Positions 11,400 to 22,058 of a stretch of 64,000 bases of DNA are shown here, one piece after another. This DNA comes from Theobroma cacao. Lineage: Eukaryota > Streptophyta > Magnoliopsida > Malvales > Malvaceae. The DNA lies in assembly GCF_000208745.1 (NCBI RefSeq), contig NC_030851.1, forward strand, positions 29,394,574-29,458,573, given 5' to 3'. The notes beneath the pieces are model-generated. The model was not told where the DNA came from. It saw nothing but the letters and a program-made list of their open reading frames with translations, and made no database searches. How positions within the stretch are numbered: the stretch's first letter is position 1; every line of letters begins with the position of its first letter. Position numbers and translations under genes: made by a program.

Positions 11400-11935
11400 G
11401 AAGGAAAAAAATAAAACGGAGATAAATGAGGGTGGTTTGGCTAGAAAGAAAAAGAGATGAAAAAGAGAGAAAAAGGAAGGAAAAATCTAGAGAGTGGCCG
11501 ACCAAAGAAGAAGAAGGAAAGAAAGGTGACTGGCGGTGAAGGAGGGAAAGAAGGAAGCCATTTATTAAGCAAAAATAAAAGGGAGGAACAAGCTGATTTT
11601 TTAGAGAGGAAAGAAAGAGCTGTGCAACTGATTTTGAGAGGGGAAAACAAGGGTGTTGGTTGTTAGAATTTGGAGGAAGGAAAAGAGAGGAAGTTGGGTT
11701 TTGGGGGTGCCATCGACTGTGAGAGAGAAAGGAGGGAGAAGAAAGGAAAAAAAAAGAGGGAAAAGGAAGGTGTTGCCGACCGACGGGGAAGAAGAGCAAA
11801 AGAGAGAGAGAAAGAAATGGGAAAAGAAAAAAAAAAGAAGAAAAAAAAAGGGGAGTGGGCATAGCCCAATAAGAAAAAATGGAAAGAGCCCATGAGAAAG
11901 GCCCAATGGCAACAAGGAAAGAAAAGTCCAAAAGA
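11400..11935 (+). repeat. Polypurine-rich tract in F3
   Basis: More than 500 bases made largely of AAGGA, GAGAA and GGAAAG words on the plus strand, with few pyrimidines. It lies between the left end of the LTR and the predicted splice donor. Such strand bias can support triplex DNA, and it generates spurious long reading frames on both strands. Confidence 0.85.
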
Positions 11936-13753
11936 GAAAATAAATATGGAAACGTGGGCCAACTTAGCCCAATTTGGAAGTGTTAAAATAAAGATAGTGC
12001 ACTATAGTGGCATTCCGGAGGAAGTAACGAGCGGCCAACAAGTAGAAATAGCGATGTAATATCCCACTATTGTGAGGTGAGTAAGGGGTGTCAATTTTAA
12101 AATTTTTGTATATATATATACATGTATGTATATTTTACGTTAAGTGCAAAACTTGTGGATAGCATGAGCTGGTAGAAAATTTAGGAAATTATGAACGTAA
12201 ATTATTTTTATAAATTATTTTGGATATATACATATATAGAAAAATTATATGTAAAGTGTTTTTACATTGGGAAACAAGCTTTTCAAGACGATTTACATCA
12301 AAGAAAAATGTGCCTTATATTTGTGTAGTGTGCATTCATGAAATTTATCACATATTCACCATGCCATTTTGATATAAAAATATCATGCAAATATTTACAA
12401 TGAACATCTCATGAAAAAGAGTTTTAACGTGATACGGTGATCGATGTTTTGAGAATGCCATAAAATATCTTCTTGAAAACCCAATTTGGATTTTTAAAAT
12501 GATTTTATTTAATCGAGAGATTCGAGAGTAGGTCGGATGTCACATCGGTTAAGTGTGACTCTCGTGCACGAGTGAGCTCTAGCTAGAGAACCTTTCGGTC
12601 GTCGACGGGCGATTAGGCGTGGCGAGGGCCACAGCCTGTGATATATGTATGCGTGGCTAGGCCACCAGTCATACGCGGTTGCGACCACTTGATATCTCCG
12701 ATGTCAGCCAACATCGTTGAGATGGCCATGGCAATATAGGAATCCGGTGGAAGCAATGCTCCCGGATGTTATTACGTGGTAGTGGGACCATGGGTTTATT
12801 TCCATTCCCTACTCGATAGTGGCATCTCTAGGTTTTCAAACTCATATTTCTTTGCCTGGTGAAAACGGAATTAAACGGTTTTTTGCAGCTCTTCTATTTT
12901 TGCGGTGAAATGAATTTCAACTCCTTGAGTACGAGGTGATTTGTGATTTACATATAAGTTTGATTAGCATTCGATTTCATGGGAGCTTGCCCGAATTTAT
13001 TGATTTGATTGAAGAAAAATGTCGATTGATTTCAACGGTGGAATTCTTTTATGTAAAATTGTTTTAATTCAATATTTCAAATGATTGACTTGAATAAGGT
13101 TATTGATCTGTTTTGTAGAGAAAATTTTTATCTACCTTGGTTGATTTACCAATTGAAGTGTTACAATACATAAGAAATCCTTGATTTTTCATATAAGGCA
13201 CAAACTGTCGTTTGAAATGAATTATTTTTTTATAATCCTGCATTTTAATATTCAACTGATCTGTTGTTTGCTTGTTTCCCATCTACGCCCTACTCACGGA
13301 GCCAATGATCATTGAGTCTGTGAGACTCACACCCCTCTTTTTCTCTTTTTGCAGATAGGATCAGCATAGCGTGTAATCATCAACGTGTATGGTCCACCAC
13401 AAATAGATAAAGCCATCTCATAGCATTTTATCTCGAGTCGCTCCGCTGTTAGAGGTCGAATCATAGCACTTTGTTTATTAAGTTGTAAACAAATATTGAT
13501 GTTGATATAAGTAAATAATTAGAGATCATGGATTTCAATATATATACTTGTGAATAAATGGTTTAAAGATTGAATTGATTATTATGTTTATAGTTCAAAT
13601 CATGATATGATAGAATAATGTTTTAAGTACCAACATGGAATGGTGATTGTATATAGTGAACTAACGGGTACTTCGAGAAAGGCTTGTTCGAGACTTGACG
13701 GGTCTTTCCCAGAGGTCTCGGACGTCGGTAGCGATCAAGGAGGAGTCATTACA

Positions 13754-14134
13754 CTGTTGAGTCAAGTCTTATATGTTTTTTTTTTTTGTTTTACTTTATC
13801 ATGTTAAGAAATATAGTTATGTAGCCACAATTGGTAATACTTTTGTTTATCTACTCAAGTTGTGTGATAATCATGTTTAGCATCGAAAGAGGTACGAGTG
13901 ACTATAGATGTTAATGAGCATAGGAAACATGTCGAACTATTAATAATGTGATAAATGTGGATATTGATGAATGAATATATTTATATATTTATGCATGTCT
14001 TCTATTGTATGACTTGATTGAATTGGTGAACACAGACACCCTTATCTATGCATTCAATAATACAAGTATAATGATGAAATGTGTAAGTCTTGCTTACCCT
14101 TACGTCAGTCATGGTCTGGGAATGTGTTGTGACA
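13754..14134 (+). mobile_element. Right end of the F4 LTR
   Basis: After the second CTGTT the interrupted F4 sequence resumes and ends with TACGTCAGTCATGG...GTTGTGACA at 14,134. That ending is a diverged version of the F1 end (CCGGTCATGG...GTCGTGACA), so F4 and F1 share an ancestor. No target duplication could be paired because the left end is missing. Confidence 0.65.
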
Positions 14135-16318
14135 GATAAGGTATAGAATAGTTACTTCGTGATAATAGAATAAAGTAAGAATAATTATCATCTACTTTTG
14201 TTCATGAAATGAAATTATTATTTTGACATTATGTCAATGTTTATGTCAAGCCCGACTTTATAAATATTAGCCATGTCATTCATGTGATTGACAGAATGCT
14301 TGCATACTTGGAAAGCCCCGAAAAATGGTCAAAGGACGACAATGTACCAAATTGTACAACTAAGTTAAATTAAGCCTCGAACTAGTCCAAATAGAGATTG
14401 TAAGATGAAATTAAAAATTTTAAAATCCCAGAATGACTTAAAATGGTGATTCGAAGTTCGAGGACCGATTTGGAGTCAAATTAGAATTTTCATGACCCAA
14501 GGGCAAAATGGTAATTTTGCCACCTGAGGTTAAAACTGGAATGTTGGAAAAAGTTTTTGATCAAGATTGACTATTTAGAGTATAATTTGAGTTTGTGAAG
14601 TGAAGAATTTTAATTTCGGCATATTTTCGAGCATAAGGGTAAAATAGTCATTTTGCCACCCCAGGGGCAAACTTGTAATTTTACACACCCAACACTTATC
14701 CAGCATATGAAATTTACCCAATATTATCATGGATAATTAAAGGAATTTATATAGTGGAGAGAGAAAGCTTAATAGTTAAGAAATTAAAAATGGACCAATG
14801 GTAAGGTGACACATGGTAAATTTTTGTCTATTTATTATTTAGCTTAAAAATCAGCACAAAATCAGCCCATTTCTCTTCATATGGCCGGCCATAGCAAGAA
14901 CATAGCAAGAACAAAGGAAGAAAAGAAGAACAAAAACCCTAGGTGGAAAAATTCAAGGGAAAAGTGTGAAAATTCAAGGAAACAAGTGGAAAAAGGTAAG
15001 ATTTTTCAAATTAAGCTTGAGATCTCTCTTTCTTAAGCATTTTTTCTTATTTTCCACGGTTGAATCATATGAAATCATGATGAATCCTTTGCTGGCTGGA
15101 CATGGGGGGAGGAGTTTTGATGCATGATTTGGTTGGATTTCAATGAATTTTAGTGTTTTTAGTTAGTTAGTGATGTGTAGCATGAAAAGCCAACAAGAAA
15201 AATTCATTTTCTTCCATCAACCATCATAGGCCGAATTTTCCATGTAGATTGTGGAAGATGATTTTGATTTTATTTCAAGTGATTTGGTTAGAAAATGATG
15301 AATTTCAGTGAAATAATCAAGTAAGAAAAATTATAGTATTGATGCACCCACCATGGCCGAACTTTCCAAGGGAAAATGTGAAGTTGATTTTGCTAAATTT
15401 TATGCTATTGGATTGTGATTGATGGTTTAGAGAATTGGAAAAAAAAATGGAGTTAATTGGAGTTGAATTGGCCAATTAATTAAGTGATATATCGAATTAG
15501 GCGAACACCGTGTTTAGACTATAATCCGAACAATGTGCATTCCATTTCATGCATCCATAAAGTTTTATAACGGTTTAGCACCAAATGTGGTGAATTGCTT
15601 GATTTTGTATCATGTCTAAGTGGTGAATCCTCCGCTAAGGGCAAGGAAATTGTACCCGAGGATCGGTAGTCAGAGTACTCTAAAAATTCAACTCCCGAAA
15701 TAGTGAGTAACCTTACTATCATCTTGATTATCTAAAGAGGTTTTATTCGATTTTGTGAATTTTATGGAAAATAAATTAAATGATTAATTTTTCGATTTTA
15801 TAAACAAAATGTGATTTAATGAAATGATTTCATAAAATTGTTTTGAAATTAAATGATGGCTTTGAAAATAAAGTAATTAGAGACCACTTGATGTGTTGTA
15901 AATTTATGGTTCTAATTGAATGGTAATATTGGTGTGAGACCCCAACCTCTATGGGCTTGTAACTAAGCATAGATGTAATAATACGAGCTAGGGGTAGTTT
16001 CATCATTTTCTCTAATAAGCTCCCAGAAGAAAGTTTTATGATATTTTAAGGTCTAAATAAGTATAAGACTGCATAAATGATGTGTACTGATGAAAACACG
16101 AAGAAAACTAGAAGTTTCAACAATTTTCATAACAGGGGCAAAATGGTCATTTTTCATCTCGGATTAAAATATTAAGTTTTTATGAATCCGAGTATGTTTA
16201 GACCATTATGGACCCTGTCCCAATGTTAAAAGAGCAAAAAGATTGTATAAAAGATTGGAGGAGAATAAGTAAATTGGTGGAGGGGCAAATTGGTAATTTT
16301 AAGGGAATGGATAAAATT

Positions 16319-16330
16319 GGCCTATAAATA
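16319..16330 (+). promoter_or_regulatory. Predicted TATA box of the F1 LTR
   Basis: GGCCTATAAATA is followed about 40 bases later by a CT-rich stretch (TTCTTCTTCCCTTCTC), typical of a plant core promoter and 5' leader. The inverted copy C has the matching GGCTATAAAC near 36,605-36,615. The position, near 390 of 2710, would leave a very long transcribed R-U5 part. Confidence 0.55.
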
Positions 16331-17163
16331 TCTTGAATTTCCAGCAGCTTCTTGAAATTTTCAGCAGCTAGTCTTCTTCTTCCCTTCTCTTCTCTCACAT
16401 TTCTTTAATTTCTCCATGGGAGTTTTCTTCAAGCTTCCATAACGTTCTCTCTCTAGCTCTAATTTTCATGCTTTTGGTGTACTCTTCCATAAACCCTTGT
16501 GCTATTTCATCCTCTCACTTTAAAACCCTTCAAAAATCTGGTTTTCATACTTTCTCTCACTAGCTGGACGTTCTAGAGACAGAAAGAGAGAATTATACCA
16601 TTTATTTGGAAGCTATTGGGAGAGAATTTGACTACAAAGGAGCCTTAGGGTAAGTGATTAACTAAGCTCGATTTTTAGCTACAGAAAATGGCTAGTAATT
16701 GGGATTTATGAGCTGTTTATTGTTGACTATGTTCATTACTTTTTAGTGATTAAGATAGTGAACATAGATAGCCATTTAAGATGGCAATTGGAAGCTAGCT
16801 AAGAGATAGCTTTTAGGGTTCATAGTGTGTAAATTGACCTATTGATTATGCTAATGTGATCCTAGGTTCTAAGGAAGCCCCATCATCTCATTTGGACAAT
16901 TAGGAGAATTGGAGTCATCTAAAGGCTCTACAATCAATTGGTGAGTGGACTGCCTTCAAAATTTGTTTTGGGAAATATAATGTATTTGCCACCCATTTGA
17001 ATGAATTATCAAGTTTTTCATAAAGACAAGTGCCTTGGGAACAAGCTTTTGCAAAATGGTTTTATATTGTGATATGTGAATGCTATGGATTCATGCACTA
17101 TTGTAGTATGATGATATATAAATGTGTGTGTTGTGCATAATGAATGATATTGTGTATAATGAC

Positions 17164-17315
17164 TGTAACCATGTGTGTGCACGGTGTGGGGGGATGCAAA
17201 TGCCTGTGATGATGATGGCGTGAGAGGTGGATGATGATAGTGCCTGTGTGCATGATGTGGGGGGATGTACACGATGGCACTGATTGTGCACGATGTGGGG
17301 GGATGTACATGAGCC
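17164..17315 (+). repeat. G-rich GATGTGGGGGGATG repeats in F1
   Basis: Three clear units share the core GTGYACGATGTGGGGGGATG followed by YACA or similar. The ends TGTGCA and TGCACA are complementary, so each unit can fold with the G run in the loop. The same repeat appears at 765-840 (copy A) and inverted at 35,510-35,745 (copy C, about seven units). Confidence 0.8.
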
Positions 17316-17527
17316 AGGTGTGTTTATGATGATGTTGATGTTTATCTATGTAATTATGCATATCTAGACTTATGAAATGAAAACTTATGAATGTGATATA
17401 TGATTGACATATATGAGAAATTTGATACATTGTACTTTGGGAATTTTCATGTGTTGTATGTTGATTTTGTTGGTTTAGCAAGATGGCTTTTTGTTGAGTG
17501 AGGGGAAACTTTTCTCTAGTTGCTCTG

Positions 17528-18010
17528 TTTTCGTTGCAGCGAAATTCATTCTCGTTGTAGCAAGAAACTCTTGGGTTTGAGAACCTTCACCAGAATTGGT
17601 TCTCGCTGCAGCGAGAATGTATTTTTCTGCAGCGAGATAGTCACTGTAGCTTCTCGCTGCAGTGAAAAAAGAAACTCGCTACAGCGAAAAACTCTCTATT
17701 TCATCAGCAAAATTTCGCTGCAGCGAGAAACCTTCTGTTTCTGGGTTAGTATTTCGCTGTAGCGAGATTCTTTCTCGCTGCAGCAAAAAATTTTCTGTTT
17801 TGGTCTCCTATCTTACCCAATTGCTACCCTATCTTTCACTTCTTTGCTACCATATCGGAGCATGGACTTTCAACATTAAAGATTAAATGAGTTAAGTTTA
17901 AAATGGGGAGGTTTAGTGAGAAACCTTCGGTCATTTGAGAAACCCTCGTTCTGCTAATAACTTAATCCCAACGTCGCTGCAGCGGAAAGGCATTCTCGCT
18001 GCAGCTAGAT
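17528..18010 (+). repeat. Array of GCTGCAGC palindromes in F1 copy B
   Basis: About eleven copies of a motif whose consensus TTCTCGCTGCAGCGAGAA is a perfect 18-bp palindrome (exact at 17,600-17,617). Others lie near 17,528, 17,549, 17,633, 17,651, 17,673, 17,713, 17,752, 17,772, 17,974 and 17,993. Spacing is irregular (about 20-200 bases) and the spacers are unrelated, unlike an ordinary tandem repeat. Equivalent arrays have five copies in copy C and two in copy A. Confidence 0.9.
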
Positions 18011-19949
18011 TCGTTGTCGTATTTGACTTGCTTGCGTAATATTGAAGCTTTTGGTTTTCAAATTATTTTATATATATGGATTCATTATTACAATTGATTA
18101 ATTATTTAAGGGCTAGATGAGGGGTTTTTAATAAGAATAGAAACAAATTGCATTGTTTTGAAAAAAGAATGCATCATGATTTCATTAAAGATTCCTTACA
18201 GTATGCTTGTTCCCTTTCTTGTTCACTCACTGGGTTTATACTCACCGTTTTCAACTTCATGTTTTCAGATCACGAGGCAGTCGGTAACTAGGACGAGGTG
18301 TCCTTATAGACTTGTACACATCTTTTGGTAGGTGTCTCGGCATTTAGTAGCTATACACTCGTCCGAGTCCCTCCGTTGGAAGTCGAGTATTATTTTGTTG
18401 TGTATAGACGAACCTAATGTAATTGTTAAGATACATGTTGTAAACAAATGTATATACACTTGTTTAGTATGCCAATATGAGATAGCAATGTTTAATAATA
18501 TTTTGATTCTAAGTTTTGAAAAATGACTTAGCAGTTTATGGTGGAATGATAAACACGTCAGACTAATAGGCTTGCTTGGGCTTAGTGAACTACGTCCATT
18601 GGGCTCATGCGCCGGTCATGGCTCAAAATTTAGGTCGTGACAATTGGCATGAATGGTTGAATTAGTAAATGTGCTGAAAATGTATGAACTGTTGATTTGC
18701 TTTGAGGGGCTGTAAAATAAAATAATTACAATGTCATGCTATTGCAAATTTTATTGTATGGTGGGGTAAGCTTGCTGCAGTGGGCGGGTTTTCTGTGGAC
18801 CAGCCTATTAGAGGGGCACGAAATCCCGTTATATTTTACCTCAGTTGGAGAGGCGAGTAGGGTAACTCCCAAGGTATAACTTTTAGAGTCACTTCACGTC
18901 AAACCACCACGTGAGGTTGAACTCAGCCAACGCCAAAGAACGGCTATGATTTCAAAATAAAAACATGATTTATGCGTACATAACTTTTAAATAGCCTTAG
19001 CGGACTCAGTTTGGGATATCCCTCGGCCAAGGTATCCCTGATAATTGAGTATGATAATGATTTTGGCATGAGCCAAAGTTTTAAAAAATCCATAAGCCAT
19101 GTTGATTACTCGATTTATATGAATTGATTTTATTTGGTTGAAATGAATTGAAAAGTGATGAATTACAATATGTTAAACTATTTTATCTGTCTCCATTTAC
19201 TCAGCTTTAGATATTTTTTACGGTATTTATTTTACTCACTGGGATTATATAATCTCACCACCCTCCTTTCCACCCATTTCAGGCTCAGAATGGGCTGTAG
19301 ATAGTGGATTTCATTGAGGCTATCATTGGATTTGCATCACTCAGAAACTGTAGGTTTACCGCTTTTGATACTTTTGGTTGTTCGTGGGCCCACGTGTTAC
19401 TATAAATTAAATTTTATACTTTGGTTAACTGTATTACAGTATGTATGAATTTATTTTGCTTTTACACTGCAAAAATTATTTACGCAGTATTCTAAAAATA
19501 TTGTTTTATGAGAAAATTGAATATTTTATTCAATATTTTTATTTTATTCTAATAGTCATAATTTCATTTTAATATGAAGGTTTTAGACGTTTAAACTTAT
19601 TTTTGATTATGAATTGTGTGTTTTATACTAGTATACTACATTTTTAGCTAGTTTCGAAATTTTAGAAGAAAAATGACTAAAATACCCTTGTGAGACAAAA
19701 ATTATTTTTTTATTGTTTTAAGTTGGAAATAGTTTAAAATCTTTTAGAACGTGATATTTGGCAACAGTTACTCACAGGAGAAATGAGAAACTGATGTTAA
19801 GCCTTACGAGGTTTCGATTGACATTCCGGGTAATGAATGTCTATCGGGGCGTCGCGGCGGTTGTCACGGGCTCGATGGGAGTTCCGGGTTGTGACAGTTT
19901 AGTTGATAGAAAGAGTTTTGAAGTAACTAAAGAACAAGTGGTGAAATGA

Positions 19950-20720
19950 TAAAAATGTCTTTTATTATAATTTTTATTTTTAATTTAAAATATTTGATTT
20001 TTTATAATTTATTAAAATATTAATAAATTTGAATTAAACTTTAATTATTTTATTTAATTTCTTCTCTATTTTCATTTTTTTAATTTTAAAATATTAATAA
20101 TTTATAATTTGTTTAAATATTATTAATGTATAATTAACTTTAATTTAATTTTTAATTTAAAATATTAATTTTTTAAAATTTATAATTAAAATAATTTTTT
20201 ATTTTATTTTATTTTATTTCTCTTTTTTCATTTTTTTCTCATTTTTTTCTGTTCTTTCTATGCTGCCAACTTGTTACTAAAGATGTAATCGGCATAATGG
20301 AATACCTTCTTGTGATCGGATTTAGCTATAGAGTGCCAGATTTGATACTTCCCATGGTCGAACCAGGTCATGGAGCAATAAATTGATACTTCTTGTGGCC
20401 AGATTTGACCATGGAGTCATCGATCAACCACTGTTGTAGGAGGATAGTGATAATGAAGGAAGTTTAGAGAGATGAGAAAGGGTAATGAGGTAAAAAGAGA
20501 AAAAAGAAAAAGGAAAATGAAAGTTTATAGGTTAAAGTGTTATTATATATAAGGGTAATAATTTGGCAAAATGGATAAGGAGATTTTTGTCTAAAATTTT
20601 CGTCCAAAGGAGGATCGATAATAACTATTTCGACTTCTTCTAGAATGATCATTCCACATAAACCAAACAAATGAATAAAATAAGAAAAGATAAGTATGGA
20701 ATAGCTATTTGATTCCCCTA
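19950..20720 (-). mobile_element. AT-rich non-coding element, related to 42,030-43,100
   Basis: Read on the minus strand it runs: GGAATAGC/CATACTTA-type end, a TC-rich stretch (CTTTTTACCTCATTACCC), GGTCAAATCTGGCCAC-like text, then a long AT-only tail of TTTAAAATATT words. The same order appears on the plus strand at about 42,030-43,100. No protein is encoded. The exact ends and target duplication are not resolved; a non-autonomous DNA transposon is one possibility. Confidence 0.45.
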
Positions 20721-22017
20721 ACCTAACATGCTGTGATTACAAATTAAGAATCATTAGCAATTATAGGAATAGTGAACCGAACTCATAACGTAGAATTGTG
20801 TCAAATTTGAGGGAAAGTAAAAGGTTGACCTATTCAAGCAAAATTGTAAATTATGAGTTAAAATTGAAAACCTTCCACTCCTATTTCCTTTTTTCTCATT
20901 TTCCAAGGTTGATTTTGTTCTTTTGTTATATGTTTTAAAAAATTTTCATCTTTTTACTTCATTTTATTTTAAAACTTTTGAAAACTTAAAACATTTTTTG
21001 TTAAGAACATCTAAAAATTGTTCAAAACATACTAGCTCAATAAAAAAAATCTTTCGAATTAAATAAAAATAATAAAGTATTTAATAAATAAACTTTACAT
21101 GATTCAAATAGTACTATTAAAATAATATTATTTAATATTATCTAATAACCATATCAAATGTTCTTATTTAATTATATTATAATTAATATTATTTAAATAT
21201 TAGTATTATAATTACACAATATATTAAATAGTATATATTTATATTTAATATTATAATTATATAAAATATTAATTATGATTTAATATTAATTTTTCATTAA
21301 TGATAACAATATTAATTAATTTTGTTTTGAATTGTTTTAGTTGATATAAATAATTTGATAATAAAATATTCAATTATTTCATATAACATAAAATAATTTA
21401 CTATAATTTTAAATATTTTAAATACAAAATAGTATTAATGTATAATATTATTCCTTTATTATTTTCTATATGAATACTATCCACCTACTTATGCACAATT
21501 TTGATAATTTAGTTTTCATTTTAAAAAAATTGAACACAAAAACTTGTTACCGAACATGTTTATTTTTTCTTGGTTTCAAAAGAAATAACTGAAAATGTCA
21601 AACCACAAACAAGTTTTTTTTTTTTTTTGAAGCAATTCAACTAATAAAACGGTTACTATTTACTGTATAGGATTTAAGACTTAGGGTATGAAGTAATTCT
21701 GGAAATTGATAATTACGGCTCACTGGGTATTGAGCGCTGTCATTTCCTCTTTGATAGTTTAGGAAGCGAATGAGATGCTCATTGCACAACTTGAAGAAGC
21801 TTCTTGTTTTGGAGGCACAAAGTCAAAACTACAATTTCATTTGGTGGTGCTCACTACAGCTCTTGTGCGCCATACCATATGTCCCTTTCATTCTAATTAT
21901 ACCACATCCTCGTATTTTTATAATAAAAATAACTATTATAAGAATCATTAATAAATTTACTAAAATATACATCATTACGATGGAATAAATATTCACTATT
22001 TAATTATCACACACGCA

Positions 22018-22058
<41 letters not shown>

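Larger units (their letters stand above)
10720..13753 (+). mobile_element. F3 LTR (3034 bp, likely solo) with CTGTT target duplication
   Basis: Begins TGTAACACCCCG and ends GTCATTACA, flanked by the 5-bp duplication CTGTT at 10,715-10,719 and 13,754-13,758. There is no coding region, primer site or second LTR copy inside, so a solo LTR is the simplest reading; a short non-autonomous element is the alternative. From left to right it holds a hairpin (11,312-11,340), a long purine tract (about 11,400-11,930), a strong 5' splice-like site (GAG|GTGAGT, GT at 12,077) and the ACTCAC...TTTTTGCAG module (CAG at 13,352-13,354). The long minus-strand reading frame over the purine tract is low-complexity Ser/Phe/Leu and is not a gene. 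Confidence 0.85.
15933..18642 (+). mobile_element. F1 LTR (2710 bp, copy B) nested in F2, ATTGG target duplication
   Basis: Begins TGTGAGACCCC and ends GGTCGTGACA, flanked by perfect ATTGG copies at 15,928-15,932 and 18,643-18,647. A TATA-like CCTATAAATA lies at 16,321, followed by a CT-rich leader, a strong donor-like site (AGG|GTAAGT, GT at 16,650), the G-rich hairpin words (17,170-17,315), the GCTGCAGC palindrome array (17,528-18,010) and the ACTCACTGGG...TTTTCAG module (18,225-18,268). There is no internal coding domain. This is the most complete F1 copy and the reference for the others. Confidence 0.9.
14244..19896 (+). mobile_element. F2 LTR (about 2.94 kb net, likely solo) with GTTTA target duplication, split by an F1 LTR
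   Basis: Begins TGTCAAGCCCGAC and ends CCGGGTTGTGACA. The duplication GTTTA is present at 14,239-14,243 and 19,897-19,901. Removing the nested F1 copy and its duplication (15,928-18,642) leaves about 2.94 kb. The two parts are 14,244-15,927 and 18,643-19,896. A splice-donor-like AAAAAG|GTAAGA has its GT at 14,996, and the TACTCACTGGG...TTTCAG module is at 19,233-19,282. The motif GGCCGA/GGCCGG recurs near 14,884, 15,230 and 15,354. No coding sequence is present. Confidence 0.88.

Noticed and set aside
11032..11962. Long minus-strand frames up to 299 aa over the F3 purine tract
   Set aside because: Composition is almost only Ser, Phe, Leu and Pro, produced by GA-rich DNA. Several overlapping frames are open at once, and the region lies inside an LTR with target duplications.
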